Shown here: one piece after another, positions 53,482 to 64,000 of the stretch
Position numbering within the stretch: position 1 is the first letter of the stretch
How the letters are laid out: the number at the start of each line of letters is the position of its first letter
Assembly (NCBI GenBank): GCA_021781815.1
Contig: JAJXWB010000007.1
Span: 95,623-159,622 of the forward strand
Source of the DNA: Pseudomonadota bacterium
GTDB lineage: Bacteria; Pseudomonadota; Alphaproteobacteria; Rhizobiales; Beijerinckiaceae
Reading direction: 5' to 3'
Length of the DNA: 64,000 nucleotides
The notes under the pieces: generated by a model
Database searches by the model: none
Told to the model about the DNA's origin: nothing
The model's input: the letters and a program-made list of their open reading frames with translations, nothing else
Position numbers and translations under genes: made by a program

Positions 53482-55128
53482 ATGATGAATGCGCCCGAGC
53501 ATACGGCGGCCTTTCTGTTCGACCGCAGCGTGGAGAAATATGCGGATCGGCCGTTCCTCTGCGTCGGACCGCTCGCGTCGCGATCCTACGCCCCGGACGG
53601 TTGGGAGATCGCCTATGGCGCGGCCGCCCGGACGATTGCGGATCTGCGCGAGAGCTATCGGCGCGCCGGCTATGGTTTCGGCCACCGCGTCGCCATCCTT
53701 CTCGAAAACAGACCGGACTTTCACCTGCACTTTCTCGCGCTGAACGGACTCGGCGTGTCGATCGTGCCGCTCAATCCGGACTATCGCCGTGACGAAAGCC
53801 GTTACGCGATCGAGCATTCCGAGGCCTGTCTGATCGTCGCGCTGCCCGAACGCGCCAAGACCATCGCAGATGTGGCCGCGATCTGCGCGAGGCCCCCCGC
53901 GGTTGTTGCGCTCGGCGCGCCATTCGTTCCGCCGCCTGCGCCGTCGAAACCGCCGCTCGTCGGCGCAATCGGTCCGCGCAGCGAGGCGAGCCTGCTCTAT
54001 ACGTCGGGCACCACGGGCCGGCCGAAGGGCTGTGTGATACCCAACGAATATTATGCGAACGTCGGCCGATTTTATGCCGAGATGGGCGGCCTCGCGACGC
54101 TGCGCGAGGGAGTCGAGCGCGTATTCAATCCCCTGCCGCTGTTCCACATGAATGCGGGCGTGACGAGTTTCATGGGCATGATCCGCGCAGGCGGCTGTTC
54201 GATCTTGCCTGACCGCTTCCATCCCGGCTCCTGGTGGCGCGAGATCATCGACAGCCGCGCAACCGTCGCGCATTACCTCGGCGTCGTTCCCGCAGTGCTG
54301 ATGAAGGCGCCGCCATCCCCGGAGGATCGCGCCCACGGCCTGCGCTTCTGCGTCGGCGCGGGCGTCGAGCCGGAGCTGCACGAGCCTTTCGAGCGGCGCT
54401 TCGGCGCGCCGCTGATCGAGCTCTGGGGGATGACCGAGACTGGCGGCGGCTTCATCGCGAGCGAGGAGCCGCGGATGATTCATACTCGCGCCTTCGGGCG
54501 TCCGCGAGGCCGCAAGGGGTTCGATCTCGACGTGCGGATCGTCGACGGCGACGATCGCGATGTTCCGCCCGGCCAGCAGGGCGAATTGCTCGTCCGTCGG
54601 CACGGCGCCAAGGATCCGCGCGCCGGCTTCTTCGTCGAATATCTCAAGGACTCTGCGGCGACGACGCAGGCGTGGCGCGGCGGCTGGTTCCACACCGGCG
54701 ACGTCGTGCGGCAGGACGAAACGGGAATGCTCTATTTCGTCGACAGAAACAAGAACATCATCCGGCGTTCCGGCGAGAACATTGCGGCGGCGGAGGTGGA
54801 GGCGGCATTGCTCGGCCACGACGCGGTTGCGGAAGTCGCGGTCATGGCGGTGGCCGACGACCTGCGCGAGGAGGAAGTGATGGCTTGCGTCGTGCCGCGC
54901 GCGAGCCATCAGGCCAGCCCTGCGCTCGCGCGCGAGCTGTTCGACTTCGTCAATGCGAAGCTCGCCTATTACAAGCCGCCGGGCTGGATCGTGTTCGTCA
55001 CGTCGCTGCCCAAGACGAGCACGCAGAAGGTGCAGAAGGCCGAGATCTTCCCGAAGAACCAGGATCCGAAGAGCTTGCCGGACGCATTCGATCTGCGCGC
55101 CCTGAAGCGCCGTGGGAACCCGTCCTAG
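53482..55128 (+). CDS. acyl-CoA ligase (AMP-forming)
   Basis: The 548-residue ANL-family enzyme has the P-loop SLLYTSGTTGRPKGC, the A5-like ELWGMTETGGG, and in the C-terminal lid RSGENIAAAEVEAAL with catalytic Lys in KTSTQKVQKAEIF. It activates a carboxylic acid with ATP and CoA. It resembles carnitine/crotonobetaine-CoA or 4-chlorobenzoate-type ligases by length, but specificity is not readable. It follows the binding-protein gene closely and converges with a second ligase. Confidence 0.9.
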   Translation: MMNAPEHTAAFLFDRSVEKYADRPFLCVGPLASRSYAPDGWEIAYGAAARTIADLRESYRRAGYGFGHRVAILLENRPDFHLHFLALNGLGVSIVPLNPDYRRDESRYAIEHSEACLIVALPERAKTIADVAAICARPPAVVALGAPFVPPPAPSKPPLVGAIGPRSEASLLYTSGTTGRPKGCVIPNEYYANVGRFYAEMGGLATLREGVERVFNPLPLFHMNAGVTSFMGMIRAGGCSILPDRFHPGSWWREIIDSRATVAHYLGVVPAVLMKAPPSPEDRAHGLRFCVGAGVEPELHEPFERRFGAPLIELWGMTETGGGFIASEEPRMIHTRAFGRPRGRKGFDLDVRIVDGDDRDVPPGQQGELLVRRHGAKDPRAGFFVEYLKDSAATTQAWRGGWFHTGDVVRQDETGMLYFVDRNKNIIRRSGENIAAAEVEAALLGHDAVAEVAVMAVADDLREEEVMACVVPRASHQASPALARELFDFVNAKLAYYKPPGWIVFVTSLPKTSTQKVQKAEIFPKNQDPKSLPDAFDLRALKRRGNPS

Positions 55129-55185
55129 TCAAACGCCGGACGGGACGGGCGGGAAATGGGCGGCGCGGCGGGGGCGCCGCCGTTC

Positions 55186-56892
55186 TCACAACAGCTTGGC
55201 CAGCTCTTCCTTCTTCACCTTGCCTGTCGCGGTCATCGGCAGCGCATCGACGATATGCACCTCCGGCGCCTTGTAGATCGCCATGTTCTGGCGGCACCAG
55301 GCGGCGATGTCGGCGGCTTGCGTCCGGTCGCGCTCCGAGTCGCGCACCAGCACGAATGCGACGGGAACCTGGCCTCGCTCCTTGTCCTCACGGCCGATGA
55401 CGCCCGAACCGACGACCGCGGGATGCTGGCCGAGCAAGGCCTCGATCTCCGCAGGAAACACGCTCATCCCCTTCACCTTCAGCATCTCCTTGCGTCGCCC
55501 GAGAAAGTGAATGAACCCCTGAGAATCGATCAGCCCTATATCTCCTGTATGCAGCCAGCCCTCGCGAATGCTCTCGGCGGTCGCATCCTTCTTGTTCCAG
55601 TAGCTCTTGAGCACGGAGGGCGAGCGCACGCACAATTCGCCTTCCTCGTCGAGCGGCCTCAGAGCGCCCGTCTCGAAATCACAGATCTTGAACTCTGTGC
55701 CCGGCACGGGCAGGCCAACGAAGATCGGTTGCGATTTCAGATCGGCGTCATCTGTCTGCAACCCGGTCGTGAACGTGTCGCAGGTATGGGTTTCCGTCAT
55801 GCCCCAGGCGGCCTCGATCATGGTCGCGCCCGTCAACGCCCGCCACCGCTCGCGATAGGCAATATTCAGCTTCTTGACGAAGGACGAACAGCGCACCTGC
55901 TTCAGCGAGCGCAGGTCGAACTCGCCGATGCGCGGATGGTCCATCACTTCGACGGCGTTGTCGACCAGCAGGCTGGCGACCGTCACGCCGTAGCGCTGCA
56001 CGGCCGTCATGAAGGCCACAGGATCCCAGCGCGCCAGCAGCACGTAGGTCGCGCCGGAGAATACAGGGAAGATGATCCCCATGTCCTCGCCGGCGATCCA
56101 GAACACCGGATAGAAATTGATTCCGACGTCCGAGGGCTTGAGATCTATGCCGATATTGCAGGTCGTCGCCGCCGTGTAGACCATGTCGCGCTGTGTATGC
56201 ACGCAGCCCTTAGGCATGCCGGTCGTGCCGCCCGTGTAATTGAGCGCCGCAATATCGTCGAGGCCGACGTCGACCTGCGGCGCAGGCGCCGTCGTCGCGG
56301 CCAGCGCCGGCAGAAAGTCGATCGCGCCCGCGCAGGCGACGGGTGGCACGTTCATGCCCTGCGGCGGAGGAATCGTCGGGTCGGCCGGCAGCATCGCGCC
56401 CATGCTGGTGACGAGGATCGTCCGGACCGATGTCTTGTCCCGGACCTCCTCGACGAGCGCGAACAGCGAGTCGAGCGTCAGCACGATCCTGGCGCCCGTA
56501 TCGTTGAGTTCGTAGGTCAGTTCCTGCGCCTTGAAGAGCGGGTTCACCGGAACGTGAATCGCGCCGATCTTCAGAATGCCGAAAAAGGCGATATGGAACT
56601 GCGGGCAGTTCGGAAGAAACACCGCGACCGTGTCGCCCTTGCGCACGCCTTCGGCGAACAGCCAGGCGGCGAAGGCGTCGGACAGCCGGTCCAGCTCCCC
56701 AAACGAAATCTCGCGCCCGTAATAGATCAGCGAGGCCTTGTCCGGATCGCGCCGCGCCCATGCGCGCAGATAGTCGGTCAGCAGCATTTCGCCGAGCGGA
56801 TATACCGGCTGTTGCGGGATGTCCTTCGGCCAGTTCCGCCTCCAAAGCGCGCGCAGGGCGTCCAGATAGCGGGCTTCGGCGGATTCGTTCAT
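55186..56892 (-). CDS. second acyl-CoA ligase (AMP-forming)
   Basis: From ATG 56892 the product is 568 residues with P-loop LNYTGGTTGMPKGC, A5 motif AAWGMTETHTCD, hinge KEMLKVKGMSVFPAEIEALL and C-terminal catalytic Lys in TATGKVKKEELAKLL. A different subfamily from its neighbour, closer to long-chain or cyclohexane-carboxylate type ligases by pattern. A very long upstream in-frame extension antisense to the carboxylase gene is ignored as not coding. It is divergent from the carboxylase gene with 129 bp between. Confidence 0.9.
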   Translation of the reverse strand: MNESAEARYLDALRALWRRNWPKDIPQQPVYPLGEMLLTDYLRAWARRDPDKASLIYYGREISFGELDRLSDAFAAWLFAEGVRKGDTVAVFLPNCPQFHIAFFGILKIGAIHVPVNPLFKAQELTYELNDTGARIVLTLDSLFALVEEVRDKTSVRTILVTSMGAMLPADPTIPPPQGMNVPPVACAGAIDFLPALAATTAPAPQVDVGLDDIAALNYTGGTTGMPKGCVHTQRDMVYTAATTCNIGIDLKPSDVGINFYPVFWIAGEDMGIIFPVFSGATYVLLARWDPVAFMTAVQRYGVTVASLLVDNAVEVMDHPRIGEFDLRSLKQVRCSSFVKKLNIAYRERWRALTGATMIEAAWGMTETHTCDTFTTGLQTDDADLKSQPIFVGLPVPGTEFKICDFETGALRPLDEEGELCVRSPSVLKSYWNKKDATAESIREGWLHTGDIGLIDSQGFIHFLGRRKEMLKVKGMSVFPAEIEALLGQHPAVVGSGVIGREDKERGQVPVAFVLVRDSERDRTQAADIAAWCRQNMAIYKAPEVHIVDALPMTATGKVKKEELAKLL

Positions 56893-57021
56893 GGCTGGCC
56901 GCTCCGGGTGTTTCTTCCTCGCCAGACTAGCGCAGCTTTTCGGACGGCGTCGACTCGACGCGGCGGTAATTGAAGTGCAAAATCGTCGGACATAATTTGC
57001 CTCCCCGCCAACCGAGTCCCG

Positions 57022-60324
<3,303 letters not shown>

Positions 60325-60569
60325 GCGATCGAGCGGCCCGGCCGCAGCGGACGGCTCCGGCTACCGCACAGGCCACGGATCTGATAGCTTGCGTCAACTT
60401 GATGGCTTCAAGCCGACCGCTGCGGGTCGCCAGCCCCGCGGCCGAAATCTTCTGGCGTCCGGCCCGAAAATGGAACGCGAGACGAGCACGACCGACGTGA
60501 AACACCCGATCAGGACTCCTGGCTGCAAGCCGGCGAACGCCGACCGCCACACCTGCGGGGCGACTTGAA

Positions 60570-60863
60570 ATGACCCGGCCACACAAGCTCCAGGCTGAAC
60601 TCGCCGCGCTGCGGGCGGAATTGGCGCGCGCGCCGGCGGCGCAGGGCAGCAAATCCGGCGCCTCCGCAGCCAGCCATGACGAGCCCCGCCCGGCCGAAAT
60701 GGCGATGGACACTGAACTCACTGGCCAACTCGAAGAACTGCGGACAGCGCTGGCCGATTACGTCGGCGTCGCTGAAAGTCTGGCGTCGGACTATCCGCTG
60801 CTTCTTGCGGGCGCGGCGTTCCTGCTCGGCGTTGGCGTCGGGCGCCTGACGAAGAGGGGCTGA
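60570..60863 (+). CDS. small inner-membrane-anchored protein, ElaB/DUF883-like
   Basis: The 97-residue product has a charged N-terminal half rich in Ala/Glu, an amphipathic helix (LTGQLEELRTALADYVGVAE) and one C-terminal membrane helix (YPLLLAGAAFLLGVGVGRL) ending in basic residues. This is the layout of ElaB/YqjD-like stress and ribosome-associated membrane proteins. It begins 245 bp after the carboxylase gene and 6 bp before the next membrane protein gene, so these two form a pair. Function here is not known. Confidence 0.7.
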   Translation: MTRPHKLQAELAALRAELARAPAAQGSKSGASAASHDEPRPAEMAMDTELTGQLEELRTALADYVGVAESLASDYPLLLAGAAFLLGVGVGRLTKRG

Positions 60864-60869
60864 CCGGGG

Positions 60870-61370
60870 ATGAATCGCATCGTCCGCAATCTCCGCGTTT
60901 TCTGGCGCGCCGAATCGATCGTGGCCGAGGTTCGAATGCGCCAGATGGTCGCCCGCATCGGCCTGCGGACCGCGGCCGTGGCGCTCGGCCTGTTCGGCGT
61001 CATGATGGGCAATCTGGCGGCGTTCTTCGCGCTTCAGCAGGTTTGGGGTCCGATCTGGGCCGCCGCGACGATAGGCGGCCTCAACATCGCGGTCGCCGTC
61101 CTTCTGTTCCTCGTCGCAGCGAAGATGCACGCGGGGCGTGATCTCGACGTGGCGCTCGACGTCCGCGATCTCGCATTGCGGGAACTCGAAACCGATGCGC
61201 AGGCGTTGCAGGCGCAGATTACAGGAATTGGCGACGAAATTCGTGGGATGAAGCAAACGCTGGGCGATGTCATCCGCCATCCCCTCGATGCGGCGCTGCC
61301 ACAACTGCTCGTCCCGCTGGCCGGCGCCGTCATCAAGGCGCTCCGACGGTCCACAGCGGCCAAAACCTGA
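60870..61370 (+). CDS. membrane protein, phage-holin superfamily III-like
   Basis: The 166-residue protein has two hydrophobic helices (about residues 32-60 and 64-88) separated by a short loop (ALQQVWGPIW), an amphipathic central helix (DVALDVRDLALRELETDAQ) and a final hydrophobic patch (LLVPLAGAVIKAL). Such proteins, often next to ElaB/DUF883-like genes, are annotated as holin-X or YqjE-like. No phage genes are near, so an envelope stress role is more likely than lysis. Confidence 0.65.
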   Translation: MNRIVRNLRVFWRAESIVAEVRMRQMVARIGLRTAAVALGLFGVMMGNLAAFFALQQVWGPIWAAATIGGLNIAVAVLLFLVAAKMHAGRDLDVALDVRDLALRELETDAQALQAQITGIGDEIRGMKQTLGDVIRHPLDAALPQLLVPLAGAVIKALRRSTAAKT

Positions 61371-61386
61371 CGCCGCTGCGGCGCAG

Positions 61387-61411
61387 GAGCGCGTCCTTTT
61401 AGGAGGCGCTC
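61387..61411. terminator. bidirectional hairpin between convergent genes
   Basis: GAGCGCGTCCT and AGGAGGCGCTC form an 11-bp stem with one mismatch around a TTT loop; ATTT follows on the + side. It lies between the holin-like gene stop (61370) and the hpnA stop (61410), where a shared terminator is expected. The T run is short. Confidence 0.45.
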
Positions 61412-62405
61412 ATTTCAGATAACCCGCAGCGGTAAACCAGGCGATCGCGTCGGCAAGACCGTCGGCATGCGGGCGCGAGCGGTGTCCGAGCTCCGCCCGC
61501 GCCTTGCTGTCGTTGAAATACATGTGCTGGCGCGACAGCCGCACGCCATCGCGCGTGGCCAACGGTTCGCGCCCGCTGAAACGGGCGCGAATTTCGGCCG
61601 CGCTGGCGAATGCGTAAGCCAGTTCATGCGGCAGACGGATCGTCGGCGCGCGCCGCCGCACCAGGGCAGCGATTTCGGCGAGCAATTGCGACAGTGGCAC
61701 ATTGTCGCCGCCCAGAATGTATCGTTCGCCTATGCGCCCGCGCTCCAGCGCGGCGATATGTCCATCGGCCACGTCATCGACATGCACGAAATTGAGACCC
61801 GTTTCGACAAAGGCCGGAAGGCGACCGCGCGCGGCTTCGAGAATGATCCTCCCGGTCGGCGTCGGCCTGATGTCGCACGGGCCGATTGGCGTCGACGGGT
61901 TGACGATCACCGCAGGCAGGCCGCATTGCCTCGCCATCGCCTCGACAAGGCGCTCGGCGCCGATTTTACTTCGTTTGTACGCGCCGACCGCGTCATCCAG
62001 GGCCATCGGCCGCGATTCATCAGCGGGATCCGGTTCGCCGACCCGAAGCGTCGCGACGCTGCTGGTGTAGACGATCCGTTCGACGCCGGCCTTCAACGCC
62101 TCGTTCATCAGGCGTTCCGTGCCATCGACGTTCGTTCGCATGATTTCGCCGGGATCGGCCGCCCACAGGCGGTAGTCCGCCGCCGCATGGAACAGGTAAT
62201 TCATGCCCTTCAGGGCGGCGGCGAGGGAGGCGCGGTCGTTCAGGTCGCCGATGACGATCTCATCTGCGGGATTCAGATTTCTGCGCGGCGAGGTCACGCG
62301 CACGAGCGCCCGCACACGCCAGCCCCGCGCACGCGCGGCGTTGGCGATCGCGGAGCCGACGAACCCGCTCGCTCCGGTGACAAGAACCGTCTCGGGCGCC
62401 GTCAT
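61410..62405 (-). CDS. hpnA: HpnA, hopanoid-associated NAD-dependent epimerase-like protein
   Basis: The 331-residue extended SDR has the Rossmann motif VTGASGFVGSAIA, a YTSSVATLRVG block, and YKRSK carrying catalytic Tyr and Lys. It matches HpnA proteins found in hopanoid loci, thought to act on the sugar-type side chain. The other hpn genes are not in the window, so this may be at the edge of such a locus or a stand-alone copy. NPSTPIGPCDIRPTPTGRII is characteristic for HpnA. Confidence 0.88.
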   Translation of the reverse strand: MTAPETVLVTGASGFVGSAIANAARARGWRVRALVRVTSPRRNLNPADEIVIGDLNDRASLAAALKGMNYLFHAAADYRLWAADPGEIMRTNVDGTERLMNEALKAGVERIVYTSSVATLRVGEPDPADESRPMALDDAVGAYKRSKIGAERLVEAMARQCGLPAVIVNPSTPIGPCDIRPTPTGRIILEAARGRLPAFVETGLNFVHVDDVADGHIAALERGRIGERYILGGDNVPLSQLLAEIAALVRRRAPTIRLPHELAYAFASAAEIRARFSGREPLATRDGVRLSRQHMYFNDSKARAELGHRSRPHADGLADAIAWFTAAGYLK

Positions 62406-62517
62406 CCGCGTGATTTACGCCGGACGGGCTCCGGCGCGAAGATCAGCGCATCGACTTGTCCGGCGGCAGCGCGCGTCGAAACCGCGCGCTTGAATCCGGC
62501 GATGCGCAATCGGCGGA

Positions 62518-62730
62518 TCACAGCGAGGCCAGGGCGTCCTGCAGCGCCCGCTTCGTCGCCCGCTTGGCGCGCAGGGCCAGTGCATCTTGCGTTTCAGAGG
62601 CGTTCGTCGAAAGCGCAAGCCGGACGATGACCGTATCGGGGAATGGCTTGCCGACAGGTTTCGTCAAGGACACGACCACGCAGCCCGTCGCCGGATCGGG
62701 CTGCACGGATTGAATCGTAAATGTCATCAT
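62518..62730 (-). CDS. small protein of unknown function
   Basis: The 70-residue product (ATG 62730 or 62727, after GAGGGAT) reads MMTFTIQSVQPDPATGCVVV, then beta-type residues (DTVIVRLALS) and a basic Ala-rich helix at the end. I do not recognise a family. The good ribosome site, regular strand/helix pattern and position after hpnA make it a likely gene. It could be part of the hpnA transcription unit, as it lies 113 bp upstream of hpnA in the same direction. Confidence 0.5.
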   Translation of the reverse strand: MMTFTIQSVQPDPATGCVVVSLTKPVGKPFPDTVIVRLALSTNASETQDALALRAKRATKRALQDALASL

Positions 62731-62754
62731 ATCCCTCGAATTGGTCCGACGCAC

Positions 62755-63764
62755 CCGTTGGCGGCCCGTGCGCCGCGCATCTTACGAGAATACGCCGCCA
62801 GATGGCCCTCGAGGGTGCAAATGTGTGCTTCGAAATGAGTTTCGCAGATTCGGGCTCGCGACGCGCGCGGAGAATAGCGTGAACCGGGTTATCTTTGGAA
62901 GACCCGCATCCGCCGTGGACATCCGACTGCTCGTCGTCCGCGAACAAGGCGTTTCGGAGGTCTGCTGGCGTGCGAGCGAGAATGATCGATCGTCGAGCCG
63001 CCGGCGGCGCCCCCGGCGAATTGCGCCGCGCCTCTCGAAGCGCGCCCGGACGAATCTCACGCCGTCGGGAGGGACAAAGCGCGCGCGACGATTCCGTCCG
63101 GGAGACGCAAATGGGAACAAACGCCGTTTTGACGGGATTCATCCGGAAAAGGCGGGGCTCCGTCGAGGTCGAGCGTCGCGAAAACGCGGTTAAAGACAAA
63201 TTTTCGGGGGGCGGATTTTTCCTTCCTCCCCTGGCCGCCGGTCCAGCCGGCCGGTCGCCGCCTATCCCCGGCCTTTCGAGGCGGACCCTTCCGGCGAGAT
63301 CTCTGTTGTATGAATATAGTCCTATGTTTTTCGTGTCTCCTGCGGACCGGCCGGAGACATTCGCCGCCCTGCGGCGACATCGGGCCGCCGCACGCGCCGG
63401 CGCCCAGTCGCCCCGCGATCTGGCGGGCCTCTGCCGCGCCTGAACCCCGCTCCGACGCGGCCTGGCGGACGCCCCAGGAGCCCTCGCGCCTCCGGTCGCA
63501 GGCGCGCAATCCCGACCGTCTTCGAACAGCGCGCGCCGTCCGGTCACGCATTCGCTCCGGGCGGCCGTTCGCCACGATGACCAGCGACGACGTCCCCCGC
63601 GCTTTCCGGCCGCCTGCTCGGCGACCAGCGCGACCCTCATGCCCGCCGTCTCCGGCCGATCCCCGACCCAATCCGATGATCGTCCTTTAAAGCCGCCGCG
63701 GTTTCATCAATCGCGAGCGGCGGTGGATTCTTGCCGGCCTCGACCTCAGCCGCGATCCCGGCGG
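62755..63764. other. about 1 kb without a convincing gene
   Basis: Several open frames cross this region but their translations are Arg/Pro/Ala-rich with no domain pattern and no ribosome site, as expected for chance frames in GC-rich DNA. A small AT-rich patch (ttgtatgaatatagtcctat) is at 63304-63323. No tRNA, rRNA or IS was recognised. A non-coding RNA cannot be excluded. Confidence 0.5.
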
Positions 63765-64000
63765 CGCGCGCATCCGCCGCCCCCACGCCATTCGGCGCCA
63801 CATGCGGCCCACGCTTCCGTCGCCTCGACGTTCGGCGCCACATCCGGCGCGCGCATCCGCCGCCCCCACGCCGTTCGGCGCCACATGCGGCCCACGCTTC
63901 CGTCGCCTCGACGTTCGGCGCCACATCCGGCGCGCGCATCCGCCGCCCCCACGCCGTTCGGCGCCACATGCGGCCCACGCTTCCGTCGCCTCGACGTTCG
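63765..64000. repeat. 83-bp tandem repeat, three copies, cut by the window end
   Basis: Units start at 63765, 63848 and 63931; the first two are 83 bp and differ at a few bases (for example ccattc versus ccgttc), and the third continues past the window. Inside each unit the string ttcggcgccacat occurs twice with ccgg or gcgg after it, so a shorter ancestral unit is likely. 83 is not a multiple of three, which leaves all minus frames open by chance and argues against a normal coding repeat. Confidence 0.9.

Noticed and set aside
60870..61370. Phage lysis (holin) gene indicating a prophage
   Set aside because: No other phage genes; the pair with an ElaB-like gene is a common chromosomal envelope arrangement.
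62741..63671. Several open frames of 100-200 codons on both strands
   Set aside because: Arg/Pro-rich, mutually overlapping, no ribosome sites and no recognisable motifs.
63765..64000. Possible CRISPR array
   Set aside because: Units are contiguous 83-bp direct repeats without unique spacers; no cas genes are present.

Overview
The window is GC-rich, densely coded DNA from an aerobic or facultative alphaproteobacterium. Hopanoid-type HpnA, an oxygen-tolerant [NiFe]-hydrogenase maturation set with HoxX, a phenol meta-cleavage operon and many HAAT-type ABC transporters suggest a Hyphomicrobiales relative (for example near Beijerinckiaceae, Methylocystaceae or Bradyrhizobium-like soil bacteria). 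The genus cannot be fixed from the sequence alone. No rRNA, tRNA or CRISPR array was seen.

Layout. (1) 1-8064: 3' end of a hydrogenase accessory operon, hypF(partial)-hypC-hypD-hypE-hoxX-hoxA-hupT/hoxJ, all on + and mostly overlapping by a few bases. (2) 8099-10085: a small secreted protein, an IS3-type orfA scrap, an ABM-domain membrane protein and a GntR/FCD regulator on -. (3) 10348-26889: a complete + strand phenol operon: multicomponent phenol hydroxylase (dmpKLMNOP), XylT-type ferredoxin, catechol 2,3-dioxygenase, a GlcG/HbpS protein, then the dehydrogenase branch of the lower pathway (dmpC, E, F, G, H, I), followed directly by a five-gene branched-chain-amino-acid-type ABC transporter. 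dmpD (hydrolase branch) and a DmpR-type sigma54 activator are absent. A rare AT-rich palindrome, ATATCGATAT, lies before dmpK and twice before dmpC, and is a candidate operator for the divergent GntR protein. (4) 27000-27221: IS66 transposase scrap. (5) 36355 down to 27454: a tightly coupled - strand operon with a decayed NMT1-type binding protein, an FAD oxidoreductase, a full HAAT transporter, an SDR and two-subunit aconitase X. This looks like a catabolic system for an unknown hydroxy-acid or hydroxyproline-like compound. (6) 36474-44158: LysR regulator, an iron/putrescine-class ABC importer, a second paralogous binding protein and an IlvD/Edd dehydratase. A shared 13-bp LysR-type box occurs before the LysR gene and between the two divergent binding-protein genes. 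(7) 44174-47353: decay zone with frameshifted livF, GMC oxidoreductase, mqsR and mqsA around one intact binding protein. (8) 47433-60324: aromatic-acid-type MFS permease, a 994-residue fusion of NfnA-like, NfnB-like, zinc-ribbon and rubrerythrin-like parts, a binding protein, two acyl-CoA ligases and a single-chain acyl-CoA carboxylase. (9) 60570-64000: two small envelope proteins, hpnA, a small unknown gene, about 1 kb with no convincing gene, and an 83-bp tandem repeat running off the window end.

Taken together this is a metabolic accessory region: H2 oxidation maturation, phenol degradation through catechol to pyruvate and acetyl-CoA, and several import-plus-activation or import-plus-dehydration modules whose substrates are not known. 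The most unusual items are the Nfn-rubrerythrin fusion with its import/ligase partners, and the AcnX-FAD-SDR-HAAT operon.
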